This document shows positions 17,792 to 26,532 of a stretch of 64,000 bases of DNA, one piece after another. Numbering within the stretch: position 1 is the first letter of the stretch; every line of letters starts with the position of its first letter. The stretch is from Desulfovibrio sp. X2 (GTDB taxonomy: Bacteria > Desulfobacterota > Desulfovibrionia > Desulfovibrionales > Desulfovibrionaceae), in contig NZ_ATHV01000065.1 in the NCBI RefSeq assembly GCF_000422205.1, forward strand, positions 248,001-312,000, in the 5' to 3' direction. A model generated the notes under the pieces. It saw nothing but the letters and a program-made list of their open reading frames with translations. It did no database searches and had not been told where the DNA came from. Made by a program: the position numbers and the translations under genes.

Positions 17792-18424
17792 CTACGAGGG
17801 CAGGAAGTTCCTGATCACCGGATAGAAGTCCTCGATGAAGCGCATGCCGGTCTGGTAGGCCTGCTGCGGATTGCCCTGGATGGGCACCACGATGCGCACG
17901 AAGCTCTCGTCGCGGCGGCGATGGATGGCCGAGCTCAGAAGTTCCATGAGCTTCAGCGAGTACTCGTTGGTGAGCGAATGGCCGCGCACGTCGAACCAGT
18001 AGAGCATGAGGTCGTGCGTGTCGCCCATGCCGTAGACCGCCTTGACCAGCTTGAGCCTGTGCCCGTTCAGCTCGACGGTCGTGGGCTGCGAGGAGAGCTC
18101 CATCCAGCCGCTGCCGGGCAGGCAGTTCTTGGGCGAGTGGATGCCGCCCGTGGAGCGGCCGCCGTCGAAGTAGCTCAGGTAGAAGTCCACCCGGTTCCCG
18201 GCCGCGTCCATGTAGCGGCGGTTCAGGTAGTCGGTGGGCTTCAGCACCTGCAGCACGCCCGGGCTCAGGGTTGACTGCCCGATCATGCGCCAGGTGGCGT
18301 GCACGGCAGGAAACTCGAGGAAGGGCCGGTCGAGCGGCACCTCCATGTCGCGGTGCAGGAACATGTAGGCCCAGGAGCCTGCGAGCAGCAGGGCGACGAC
18401 CAGAAAGCGCGTGCGGCGTATCAT
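17792..18424 (-). CDS. epsI: Exosortase-associated protein EpsI
   Basis: The 210-residue protein has an N-terminal membrane anchor (FLVVALLLAGSWAYMFL). It carries the EpsI hallmark GIHSPKNCLPGSGW (about residues 93-106), whose Cys and Trp are conserved in the family. EpsI accompanies exosortase and is believed to act in the periplasm on exopolysaccharide or sorting; its reaction is not settled. In many XrtA systems this domain is fused to the exosortase C-terminus, while here it is a separate gene 10 bases after the exosortase stop. The length fits stand-alone EpsI. Confidence 0.93.
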   Translation of the reverse strand: MIRRTRFLVVALLLAGSWAYMFLHRDMEVPLDRPFLEFPAVHATWRMIGQSTLSPGVLQVLKPTDYLNRRYMDAAGNRVDFYLSYFDGGRSTGGIHSPKNCLPGSGWMELSSQPTTVELNGHRLKLVKAVYGMGDTHDLMLYWFDVRGHSLTNEYSLKLMELLSSAIHRRRDESFVRIVVPIQGNPQQAYQTGMRFIEDFYPVIRNFLPS

Positions 18425-18434
18425 TTCGCAGTCC

Positions 18435-19271
18435 TTATTTCGCTGTCTTCTTGAGAAGGGTGCCCAGTCCCAGGAGCAGGGCCACGGCGGCCATGAACAC
18501 GAAGAGCCCGGCGAACTCGTGGAAGAAGCCCTCCGCCGCGGCCGCGCCGAAGTAGCGCGAGAGCACGCCCGTGGCGATGACGCGCAGGGCGTTGGTGGCG
18601 ATGGCGATGGGCAGGCTGGCCAGGATGAGGATGATCCGGTCGCGCTTGGAGGTGTGGAAGATGAGCGCGTAGGCCGCGGAGAGCGCCAGCAGGGACATGA
18701 TCGAGCGCATGCCGCTGCAGGCGTCGGCCACCTCCAGCGTCAGGTCCGGGAACATGATGATGTTGCCCTCGCGCCAGACCACGATGCCCATGGCCTTCAG
18801 CGCCGTCACCGAGACGTCGGAGACGAAGAGCTTCAGGGGAAAGGCCACCACGTTGTAGATCACGTAGGGGATGGGGATCATGAGCACCAGGTAGAGCAGC
18901 GGCGTGAGCACGATGTCGAAGACCTGGCGGCCGAAGAGGTAGAGCGCGCTGCCGCCCAGGATGATGAGCAGGGAGAGGCGCATGGTGAAGAACTCCGAGG
19001 CCAGCCAGCCGAGCAGCAGGACGGCCACACCGCCGAGGATCACCGGCAGCCCGGCGTTGTTCGGCTGCACCTCGGCCTGGGCCAGGTCGCCCCGCCGCAG
19101 CCACAAAAGGTAGCCTGCGATGAGCGGCACCAGGAAGCCGTGCGAATAGTTGGGGTCCCGGATCCAGTCGCTGACCATCCCCTGGACGATGATGCCGTAG
19201 GTGACCCCGAGCAGCGCGACCAGGCCGAGCAGCTCGAACCTATACCGCCGCAGGCTTTCCGCAAAACTCAT
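18435..19271 (-). CDS. xrt: Exosortase (XrtA-type locus)
   Basis: The 278-residue integral membrane protein has about eight hydrophobic helices and the three catalytic residues expected of exosortases. The Cys is in ADACSGMRS (about residue 183), the Arg in TNALRVIATG, and the His in FFHEFAGL. It should cleave PEP-CTERM proteins after export, in the manner of a transpeptidase. I chose the ATG at 19271 because GGAGGAAGG lies just upstream and it overlaps the preceding glycosyltransferase stop (ATGA). Four likely substrates lie in the window. The neighbour genes (prsK, prsR, prsT, TIGR03007-type chain-length protein) point to an XrtA-type system; an exact subfamily call needs a profile search. 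Confidence 0.95.
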   Translation of the reverse strand: MSFAESLRRYRFELLGLVALLGVTYGIIVQGMVSDWIRDPNYSHGFLVPLIAGYLLWLRRGDLAQAEVQPNNAGLPVILGGVAVLLLGWLASEFFTMRLSLLIILGGSALYLFGRQVFDIVLTPLLYLVLMIPIPYVIYNVVAFPLKLFVSDVSVTALKAMGIVVWREGNIIMFPDLTLEVADACSGMRSIMSLLALSAAYALIFHTSKRDRIILILASLPIAIATNALRVIATGVLSRYFGAAAAEGFFHEFAGLFVFMAAVALLLGLGTLLKKTAK

Positions 19272-20323
19272 CCTTCCTCCCCGGCCTTCTCGGCCTTCCC
19301 GGCTCCGGCCGCCCCGGGCATGGTCCCGGTCCCGGCCGTCAGTCCGGCCACGTCCATGGCGTGGCGGTAGATGTCCTTCATGAATTCCTCCGTGGTCATG
19401 GACGAGACGCGGCCCCTGCCCGCCTCGGCGAGGCGGGCGCGCAGCCCCTCGTCCTGCCACAGGCCGAGGAGCGCGGCGCGCAGTCCGGCCGCGTCTCCGT
19501 AGTCGACCACCAGGCCGTCGCGGCCGTGCTCGACGTATCCCTCCGCCACCCGCGGCCCGACCACGATCGTCGGCTTGCCCAGGTACATGGAGTTGAGAAA
19601 GGTCTGCTGTCCGCCCGAGTGCAGGAGCCCCCCGCGCATGGGCACCACGGCCACGCGGCAGGTGGCCATGCGGCGGCGGAACTCCTCGTGGCTTACGCCC
19701 TGCACGGTCACGTTCGGCGGCAGCTCCAGGCCCGCGAGGCTCTCCTTCGCCGTGGTGGCGATGAACACGGGGATGGGCAGGCCGCGCGCGGCCTCGACCA
19801 GGACGCGATAGTCGCGGTCGCCGTTGCCCCCGGCGAAGACGAAGCCCTCGTCGCGCACGTCGAAGTCGTAGGACTCGAGCGTGATGTGGAAGGGCTGGTA
19901 GGCGAACTGCTCCTCCGGGATGCCGAACTCCCGCGCGTACTCGGCCACCTCGTGGCGTGCCCAGACCAGGAAGCGGTCCACGCTCCGCGCCGAGAGGCGC
20001 TTGTGCAGGCGCTTCAGCCATTGCACCAGGGGCCGCCCGTCGCGGTACCACAGGCAGTCGATCATCAGCGTGGGCACGCGGGGAAACGGCAGCAGCGACT
20101 GCATCCAGGAGAACCACTGCCCGATGGGGCCGCCGTCGATGACGGCCACGTCGTAGGCGCCGCGCATGCGGTACATGCGCCAGGCCACGGCCAGGGCCAG
20201 GAGATGGCGCCTTTTCGGGCTCATGGGGCTCTGCAGCACGTCCACACAGCGCGGATCGGCCACCTGCGTGCGGCTGCCCCAGAACTTGCCCTGCCTTCCG
20301 GCCACCGTGGTCAGGATCTTCAT
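19268..20323 (-). CDS. Glycosyltransferase, GT-B type
   Basis: The 351-residue cytoplasmic protein lacks the clear N-terminal Gly-loop of standard GT4 enzymes. Its C-terminal half has GT-B features: a strand with FAGGNGDRDYRVLVEA (nucleotide-sugar side), GVSHEEFRRRMA, and GGQQTFLNSMYLGKPTIV. The last corresponds to the ExxxxGxP-type donor-binding loop, with the Glu not obvious. It presumably adds a sugar to the locus polysaccharide. The ATG at 20323 is preceded by GGAGCCGG. Its stop overlaps the exosortase start, and it follows the next glycosyltransferase by 19 bases. Donor and linkage are unknown. Confidence 0.75.
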   Translation of the reverse strand: MKILTTVAGRQGKFWGSRTQVADPRCVDVLQSPMSPKRRHLLALAVAWRMYRMRGAYDVAVIDGGPIGQWFSWMQSLLPFPRVPTLMIDCLWYRDGRPLVQWLKRLHKRLSARSVDRFLVWARHEVAEYAREFGIPEEQFAYQPFHITLESYDFDVRDEGFVFAGGNGDRDYRVLVEAARGLPIPVFIATTAKESLAGLELPPNVTVQGVSHEEFRRRMATCRVAVVPMRGGLLHSGGQQTFLNSMYLGKPTIVVGPRVAEGYVEHGRDGLVVDYGDAAGLRAALLGLWQDEGLRARLAEAGRGRVSSMTTEEFMKDIYRHAMDVAGLTAGTGTMPGAAGAGKAEKAGEEG

Positions 20324-20342
20324 CACCGGCTCCCCCGCATCC

Positions 20343-21500
20343 TCACGCCGCGCTCTCACCGGCCGGTATCATCTCGTCGAAGAGACGCTCCACCTGCTGC
20401 GCCGTGCGGGCCGCGTCGAAGCGCCTGGACGCCTCCTGCCTGAAGGCCTGAAACTGCTCGCGCGCGCCGCCGGAGAGAAGCGAGGCCATGGCCCGGGTCA
20501 GGGCCTCGGGCTCGCCGCCCGGCACCACCAGGGCGGGCGTGTCGCGCACCACCTCGCGCAGGCCGATGCAGTCCGAAGCCACGAGCGGCACGCCGCTGAT
20601 CAGGGCCTCCATGGGCTGCAGCGGGCAGGCCTCCCAGTTGGAGGGCATGACCACCGCGTCCAGGTCGCGGTAGATCTCGGCCACGTCGCGCTGGAACGGC
20701 AGGAAGACGATGCGCCCGCCCACGCCCCGCTCGGCCGCCATCCTGGCGTAGAAATCCTTGTAGTCCCCGGAGCCCACGGCCACGAGGCGGTAGTCGGGCC
20801 CCGCGGGCCTCTCCTCCTCGAGCCTCGCGAGCGCCGCCACGATCTTGTCGAACCCCTTCTGGGGCATGAAGCGGCCGAGGAAGCCGAAGAGGAAGACGTC
20901 CGCGGGAATCCCGTGGCGCGCGCGGAAGGCGCCGGGGGTGCCCGGCGCGAGAAAGATGGCGGGGTCGATGCCGTTCAGGATGGACACCTGCCGGACCCGC
21001 GAGGCGGCGAGCCCCGGGACCTGCTCCTGCAGATGGGCCAGGATGTCGCGGCTGACCGCGTAGACCGCGTCCACGGAGAGGATGGCGCGGTTCGTGGCCA
21101 GGCGCTTGAGCCTGCCCTTCACGCCCTGCAGCAGGCGGTCCTCCAGGATGCCGTGCACCGTGAGCACGTGCGGCCTGGAGAACGGGATGTTGGCCGCGCA
21201 GGCGATGACGGCCGAGATGAAGCCCTGGCTCTGGATCAGGTCGTAGCGCCGCCCGGCCAGGGTGCGCACGAGGCAGGAGAGGAGCCCCTTGACCGAGGGC
21301 GGCGAGAGGACGAGCCGAAGCCCCAGGGCCTCGGCGTCCGCCTTGAGCGCGCCGTCCTCGGGCGTGCTCGCCGCGAGGATCGTGATCTCCCAGTCGCCGT
21401 CCATGCGGCCGTAGACGTAGCGCATGTACGTCCGGATGCCGCCGAGCGGCCAGCGGGCCACGACCAGCAGTCGCCTATTCTTCGGCATCGTGGGCCTCAT
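20343..21500 (-). CDS. Glycosyltransferase family 4
   Basis: The 385-residue GT-B enzyme has the two Rossmann-like halves of GT4. The N-terminal part has a Gly-rich loop (ARWPLGGIRTYMR) and HVLTVHGI. The C-terminal part shows FGFLGRFMPQKGFDKIVAA (donor pocket), VMPSNWEACPLQPMEALISGVPLVAS with the family ExxxxxxxE-like pattern, and GLREVV. It should transfer a hexose from a nucleotide sugar to the lipid-linked repeat unit at the inner membrane face. The start overlaps the ligase/polymerase gene by 26 bases; an ATG 12 bases later is also possible. Confidence 0.88.
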   Translation of the reverse strand: MRPTMPKNRRLLVVARWPLGGIRTYMRYVYGRMDGDWEITILAASTPEDGALKADAEALGLRLVLSPPSVKGLLSCLVRTLAGRRYDLIQSQGFISAVIACAANIPFSRPHVLTVHGILEDRLLQGVKGRLKRLATNRAILSVDAVYAVSRDILAHLQEQVPGLAASRVRQVSILNGIDPAIFLAPGTPGAFRARHGIPADVFLFGFLGRFMPQKGFDKIVAALARLEEERPAGPDYRLVAVGSGDYKDFYARMAAERGVGGRIVFLPFQRDVAEIYRDLDAVVMPSNWEACPLQPMEALISGVPLVASDCIGLREVVRDTPALVVPGGEPEALTRAMASLLSGGAREQFQAFRQEASRRFDAARTAQQVERLFDEMIPAGESAA

Positions 21501-22980
21501 AGGCGCTCAGCTCCTGCTTGTAGAAGTCGTAGGCGAGCACGGTCAGGGCGGCGACCCACAGCCAGTTGTAGCGGTAGAGGTTGTGGTCGCCCCAGCCCTT
21601 GAAGAGCATGAGCACGATGGTCTGCATGACCGCCTGCCCGATCAGGGCCAGGAAGCCCATGCGCCTGAGGATGCCCTCGCGGGACTGGTCCGTGGCCCAG
21701 TCGGCGGGCCATTCGCGAGAAGCGCCGTCCTCCTCGTCCTCGGCCTCGTCCCCGGCAGGGGAGGAATGGGCGGCGTGCGCCGCCGGGGGATCGACGTCGC
21801 CCGCCGAGGCGGCGGCCGCCGCCTCCGTGCTCCCGAAATCCTCCTCCGGGGGGGCGTGCGCCTCGGCGTACTCCCGGGCGAGCGTCTTGCGCCCCTCCGT
21901 CATCCTGCGGCTCACGCTCCAGACCAGCCAGAGCAGGCAGCCGAAGGCCACCACCCCGGCAAGGCCGAGTTCGCCCATGGTCTGGCCGTAGAGGTTGTGG
22001 GCGTTCATGCCGTCGACCACGCCGGGCCAGCTGTAGGGAAAGTTCGAGGGGCCGATGCCCAGGAGCGGGTGCTGCGTGAAGACCTCGACCCCGTGCAGGA
22101 AGCCCTCGAGGCGGCCGGCGGCCGAGTTCTCAGCGCTGGCCGGGCCCACGTCCTCGAAGAGCGAGAGGAAGCGCGTCTGCAGGTCCTCGGGCATGAAGTT
22201 CCACGAGACGAGCAGCACGAGTCCGATGCACAGGGCCGAGCCCATCTTGCGCGAGCTGCCCAGCAGGACAAGCCCCAGGAAGAATAACCCCGTCATCATG
22301 CCACTGCGCGAACCGGTGAGGATGATGGCCGCGATGGCCATGCCCTCGTAGCCCCACAGCCCCAGGCGCAGCCACTTGTGCGGCAGCTTCATGCGGATGG
22401 CGGCCCAGGTCAGGGGCAGGGAATAGCAGATGGTGGCGGCGAACGAGTTGGGATCGCCGTAGGTGTTGTCCACGCCGCACAGGCGCGCGATGCCCATGCG
22501 CCAGACGTAGCGGCCGTGGAAGGTGAACTCCCACAGGGACTTGCCCACATAGATAGCCATGACGGCCGCGAAAGCCACGACCAGGTTGCGCAGGTCGCGC
22601 TCGTCGCGCACGGAGAGGATGACCATGAAATAGAAGATGACGTACTTCAGGTAGTCCTGGAACAGCAGCCAGGCCGGATCCCAACGGTAGGCCAACACTC
22701 CCGAGACCAGGAGCACGCCGGTGAAGAGGACGACCATGCCGTTGACCGGGCTCGGCACGAAGCGCTTCTCCTTGTTCAGGAAGGCGATGCCCATGAACAT
22801 GAGCATGTAGACGCGCTCTATGTGCAGCTCGCCGAGGACGGGCCAGTACTCGTACGGCCGGAAGATGAGCAGGAAGAGGTAGCCCGCGAGCAGGAACGTG
22901 AGGAAGGACGTCCTGCCGGTGTCCTGGAACGCCTCGTCCGGCGCCGCCATCAGATTATAGTGCCCGGATCCGTTCGACAT
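21475..22980 (-). CDS. O-antigen ligase/polymerase-like membrane protein
   Basis: The 501-residue protein has about 11 hydrophobic helices and a periplasmic loop with the Wzy/WaaL-type signature HPLLGIGPSNF, then NAHNLYGQTMGELG. It likely polymerises or ligates the polysaccharide repeat in the periplasm; XrtA loci usually carry such a protein. A long acidic, Ala-rich insert (about 385-440, including GDEAEDEED) separates the last two helix groups, an unusual feature. I chose the ATG at 22980, which overlaps the upstream gene by 26 bases and has GAGGAG a little far upstream. ATG 22950, just after that gene's stop, is an alternative with no visible ribosome site. Confidence 0.85.
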   Translation of the reverse strand: MSNGSGHYNLMAAPDEAFQDTGRTSFLTFLLAGYLFLLIFRPYEYWPVLGELHIERVYMLMFMGIAFLNKEKRFVPSPVNGMVVLFTGVLLVSGVLAYRWDPAWLLFQDYLKYVIFYFMVILSVRDERDLRNLVVAFAAVMAIYVGKSLWEFTFHGRYVWRMGIARLCGVDNTYGDPNSFAATICYSLPLTWAAIRMKLPHKWLRLGLWGYEGMAIAAIILTGSRSGMMTGLFFLGLVLLGSSRKMGSALCIGLVLLVSWNFMPEDLQTRFLSLFEDVGPASAENSAAGRLEGFLHGVEVFTQHPLLGIGPSNFPYSWPGVVDGMNAHNLYGQTMGELGLAGVVAFGCLLWLVWSVSRRMTEGRKTLAREYAEAHAPPEEDFGSTEAAAAASAGDVDPPAAHAAHSSPAGDEAEDEEDGASREWPADWATDQSREGILRRMGFLALIGQAVMQTIVLMLFKGWGDHNLYRYNWLWVAALTVLAYDFYKQELSAYEAHDAEE

Positions 22981-24172
22981 GGCGTGTGAACTGCTCCTCA
23001 AGGTTTTCGAAAAGCTTCTTGCGCAGCACGGCGCGGGTCGGCCCGAACCGCTGGCCCAGGCGCCTGAGCAGCCGCTCTCCCCTGCCCGGCTGCTCCGCCC
23101 GCAGCCGCAGGCAGGAGTCGTGCGCCAGGGTACGCGCGATCTCGTGCAGGCTCAGCCGCCCTTCGAGGGATTTCGCGAACAGGGCGCGCGCCACGGCGCG
23201 GTATCCGCCCGCGCACAGCCCCTCGATGGCCTGCTCGGGCACGCCCGCGTCGGCCAGGCCCGAGGCGAAGACGCCGCCGCCGTTGCAGACGTAGCCGGGG
23301 AAGCAGGCCACCCCGCTCTCCTCGAGCGTGCGCAGGGCCTCGTCCGTGTAAGGCTTGTTGGCGATGGGCACGATGTAGCCCGCGTCCACCGAGCCCACGT
23401 TGCCGGAGTGGATGGCGTCGGTGCGGGCCGCGGGCAGCAGGATGTCCACCGGACAGGCGTAGAGGCCGTCCCTGTCGTCCAGGAGGCCGCGCCCCAGGCG
23501 CGTGACGAAGGCGTCGCCGTGCTCCCTGCAGGCCGCGAGGACCTCGGCCGGATCGAAGCCCGACTCGTCGTAGCAGGCGCCCGTGGCCGTGGAGAAGCCG
23601 ACCAGCCGGTAGCGGCTCATGTCCAGGCGGTCGATGAGATGCCAGGCCACGCGGCCGAAGCCCGCGATGGACAGGGACAGGGGGGAGGAGTCCTCCACCT
23701 GCGCGCGGACCGCCTCCAGCACCTGGGCCACGGACATGGCCGTGTAGTAGGAGGAGTCCGCGTGGTCGCCGATGGTGTATCCGGCTCCCTTGTAGATGTT
23801 CTGCAGGTCCGTGAAGCTGCAGTTCATGTCCATGCCCGGATAGTAGAGGCCGTGCGCGATGATGGGCCTGAGATGCCTGCCGAACTCGCGCAGGGCCTCG
23901 GCCTTCTCCTCGGGCGTCACGGAACCCGGCAGACGGATGCCGCACTTGGCCCCGCCGCGGCGCAGGCCGAAGAAGGAGTACTTGAGGGTCATCTCGCGGG
24001 CCAGGGCGTGGACCTCCTCGCGGCTCACGTCCTCGGTGATGCGCACGCCGCCGGAGCTGGTGCCGTGGATCGTGCTGTCCACGACCAGCACGGCGTCCGC
24101 CTGGTCGCTCATGCGCAGGCTGATCTCGAGGTTCTCCGCGATGCGGTCGAAGGCGTCGCAGGCAGCGCTCAT
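22955..24172 (-). CDS. Glu/Leu/Phe/Val dehydrogenase family protein
   Basis: The 405-residue protein has the N-terminal dimerisation domain of amino-acid dehydrogenases, with the substrate-Lys loop FGLRRGGAKCGIRLP and the GMDMNCSFTDL segment. The C-terminal NAD-binding domain follows (LSIAGFGRVAWHL, GxGxxx type). Members oxidatively deaminate an amino acid or run in reverse. It is unexpected as the first gene of an exosortase/polysaccharide run, overlapping the ligase gene by 26 bases. The C-terminal 60 residues are Arg/Leu-rich and longer than usual. The ATG at 24172 has only a weak ribosome site; an in-frame GTG at 24304 would add a stretch unlike the family. Confidence 0.8.
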   Translation of the reverse strand: MSAACDAFDRIAENLEISLRMSDQADAVLVVDSTIHGTSSGGVRITEDVSREEVHALAREMTLKYSFFGLRRGGAKCGIRLPGSVTPEEKAEALREFGRHLRPIIAHGLYYPGMDMNCSFTDLQNIYKGAGYTIGDHADSSYYTAMSVAQVLEAVRAQVEDSSPLSLSIAGFGRVAWHLIDRLDMSRYRLVGFSTATGACYDESGFDPAEVLAACREHGDAFVTRLGRGLLDDRDGLYACPVDILLPAARTDAIHSGNVGSVDAGYIVPIANKPYTDEALRTLEESGVACFPGYVCNGGGVFASGLADAGVPEQAIEGLCAGGYRAVARALFAKSLEGRLSLHEIARTLAHDSCLRLRAEQPGRGERLLRRLGQRFGPTRAVLRKKLFENLEEQFTRHVERIRAL

Positions 24173-24927
24173 GCGAACGCCCCGCGCGCCTTGCCCCGGG
24201 ATGGAATCCGCGGCGACGCGGACGTCGCGGTGGACATGGTGGCTGGATCGCACGCCCGTGCGTGCCGCAGGATGTTCTTCAACAGCGTTCGCCCCCCGGC
24301 TCACGTGGAAGGTTGCCCACCGTTGCCCGTCCTCCCCTGCCGCTACCGGCTCCCGGCGCGTCGAGGGGACGGGATGGTGGTGTCGATGCAGGGGGGTACT
24401 TCAAGATTTATGCAAGGATGGACGCGCCGCGCGGAGAATAGATTCATATCCAATGAAAACGGCATATTGCAATGCTCATTAGGTCCTTTCGACCACGTCT
24501 TCCACTGTCTTCGGAGCGCTCGCGAGGGGTCGTTTCCCCGTTTCGAGGTACGGTTCTCCCGGACCCGTCCGAGAAAGTCGGACGCATTTGTCCGCGACAG
24601 CCCCGCCGCGCATTGCCGCAAGATGTCAACAGGCTGGAATCACAAGGCATGTCCGGCTCCGGATAGCTGGCATGCAATTCGCTAAGCAGGGAGGAGGGGT
24701 CTTCGGTCGGCCGCGCGTCGGCCAGGGAACCCGCCGCCTGCACTCCGGCGGACACGAGCCGCCGGGGCACGGGGAACAGGGGAACGCTCACCACAGGAAA
24801 TCACGCATGGCGCCGCGCGGCACGTCCGCCCGCCATGCCGGGGGAACATGTCGCGCATCACGCCGCACGTCATGCCGCACGGAGGTTCCGGCTCGCCCGG
24901 CGCCCCCAGACAGGAGCCGGACAGGGC
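24173..24927. other. Divergent intergenic region between the two polysaccharide operons
   Basis: This 755-base region contains an AT-richer centre (about 24400-24490) and a plus-strand sigma-54-like element at 24668. I see no convincing minus-strand promoter for the dehydrogenase operon and no gene. The part after 24690 may be a long 5' leader of the flippase operon. Confidence 0.6.
24668..24683 (+). promoter_or_regulatory. Putative sigma-54 promoter of flippase operon
   Basis: TGGCATGCAATTCGCT matches 9 of 11 fixed positions with correct GG-N10-GC spacing. It lies about 245 bases before the flippase ATG, so the transcript would have a long leader. Confidence 0.5.
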
Positions 24928-26532
24928 ATGAAATCCGTGCACGCCATACTCGGCAGGAACTCGTTCTGGAACCTCCTGCGCTACTTCGTGAACTTCGCGG
25001 TGATCTTCGTCATCACCCCGGTCATCATCAAGAGCATAGGCAACGCCCAGTACGGCCTGTGGGCGCTCATCTTCTCCCTCGTGGGCTACGCCGGGCTCCT
25101 CGAGCTCGGCGTGCAGCAGGCCACCATCAAGCTCGTGGCCGAATACCGCGGCCGCGAGGACGACGAGGGGCTGAACGCCGTCGCCTCGTGCGGCATGCTC
25201 TTCCTGGGCTTCCTGGGCGTGGCCGTGGCGCTGTTCTGCTGGTTCGCCATGCCCCTGCTGCTGCCTCGCTTCGTGCAGAGCAGGGAGATTCTCGACGTCT
25301 CCGGCCCGCTCCTGCGCATCATCGCCGTGGACATGTTCTTCGTCTTCGTCGGCCAGGGGCTGACCGGCATCGGCCTCGGGCTGCACCAGTACCACTACAA
25401 GTGCTTCTTCGACATCATAAGCGGGCTTCTGCGCCTGGGGCTGACCATCATGGTCCTGTCCGCCGGCTACGGCATCGCCGGGCTGGCCGCCATCAAGGTC
25501 GGCCTGGACCTCATGAACTGCCTGACCCTCTACTGGATCTGCCGCAAGGGATTCGCGAAGCTCCGTTTCTCCATGCGCTATGTCTCTCGGGCGGCCTTCA
25601 AATCCATCATCCGCTTCGGCGGCAAGCTCTTCACCGTGACCACCATCAGCCGGATCAACATCATCAGCACCCCGGTGCTCATCTCCTACTTCCTGTCCAC
25701 GGTCTGGAACGCATACTACAGCGTGGCCACCGGGCTCGTGGGCTACGCCAACCAGATCCTGTGGTCGGCCACGGCCTCGTTCCTGCCCGTCTTCAGCGAA
25801 CTTGGAGCCCGGGGGCAGCCGGAAGTGGTGCGCGGCCTCTACTACCGCTATTCGCGCTACATCCTCATCCTCTCCGGGCCCATGTACGTCTGCCTCTTCC
25901 TGCTCGGGCCGGATTTCGTGGGCCTGTGGATCAACCCGGAATACGCGGAGAAGAGCCGCGTGGCCCTGCTCCTGCTGGCCGCGGAGGCCACCGTGAGCGG
26001 CATGCAGCCCATCGCCGAGCGCATGGTCATCGGCTGCGGCGACGTGTCCTTCTATTCCAGGCTGACTACCGCGACCATCGCCTGCGCCCTGGCCCTCAGC
26101 GTGATCCTCCTGCCCTCCCTCGGCATCGCCGGCCCGCCCCTGGCCATGCTCTCCATGACCACGCTGCAGCAGAGCCTGCTCGCCGTGCACATCAACCGGC
26201 GCATGGGCGTGAACATGATCTCCTTCTTCCGCCAGTGCCACCTGCGGCTCCTCCTCCCCGCGGCGGCCTTCGCCCTCTGCCTGGCCGGGATGCGGCCCTT
26301 CCTCGAACAGGGCCGCTATCCGCTGTTCCTGGCCGGAGCCACGGCCGCGGTCGCGCTCTACCTGGGCATGGCCCTGTTCACCGCCCTCACGCCGGGAGAA
26401 CGCACGATCCTGGCCGACGGCATCGCCAGTCGACTGCACAGGCCCTCGCCGTCCATGCCGGGAGTCGGGTCGGGGATGGGTCCGGAAACACGGCCCGACA
26501 CGGCGTCGGGCAGGGAGAGGAACGAGCGATGA
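24928..26532 (+). CDS. Oligosaccharide flippase (Wzx-type, MOP superfamily)
   Basis: The 534-residue membrane protein has about 12-14 hydrophobic helices and the polysaccharide-transporter pattern: RNSFWNLLRYFVNFAVIFV at the N-terminus, VGYAGLLELGVQQATIK, and a long transporter core. It probably flips undecaprenyl-linked repeat units across the inner membrane for the Wzy-type polymerase. The ATG at 24928 has AGGAG 12 bases upstream. The last 40 residues are a hydrophilic Pro/Gly-rich tail. It heads a six-gene plus-strand operon and its stop overlaps the next start (ATGA). Confidence 0.9.
   Translation: MKSVHAILGRNSFWNLLRYFVNFAVIFVITPVIIKSIGNAQYGLWALIFSLVGYAGLLELGVQQATIKLVAEYRGREDDEGLNAVASCGMLFLGFLGVAVALFCWFAMPLLLPRFVQSREILDVSGPLLRIIAVDMFFVFVGQGLTGIGLGLHQYHYKCFFDIISGLLRLGLTIMVLSAGYGIAGLAAIKVGLDLMNCLTLYWICRKGFAKLRFSMRYVSRAAFKSIIRFGGKLFTVTTISRINIISTPVLISYFLSTVWNAYYSVATGLVGYANQILWSATASFLPVFSELGARGQPEVVRGLYYRYSRYILILSGPMYVCLFLLGPDFVGLWINPEYAEKSRVALLLLAAEATVSGMQPIAERMVIGCGDVSFYSRLTTATIACALALSVILLPSLGIAGPPLAMLSMTTLQQSLLAVHINRRMGVNMISFFRQCHLRLLLPAAAFALCLAGMRPFLEQGRYPLFLAGATAAVALYLGMALFTALTPGERTILADGIASRLHRPSPSMPGVGSGMGPETRPDTASGRERNER

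Noticed and set aside
22955-22960. TATAAT on the minus strand before the ligase/polymerase gene
   Set aside because: No -35 element lies at a suitable distance and the site is inside the overlap of two coupled genes.
24588-26528. An N-terminal extension of the 2-hydroxyacid dehydrogenase-like protein across the flippase gene
   Set aside because: That frame is a shadow of the flippase; the dehydrogenase has its own ATG overlapping the flippase stop.
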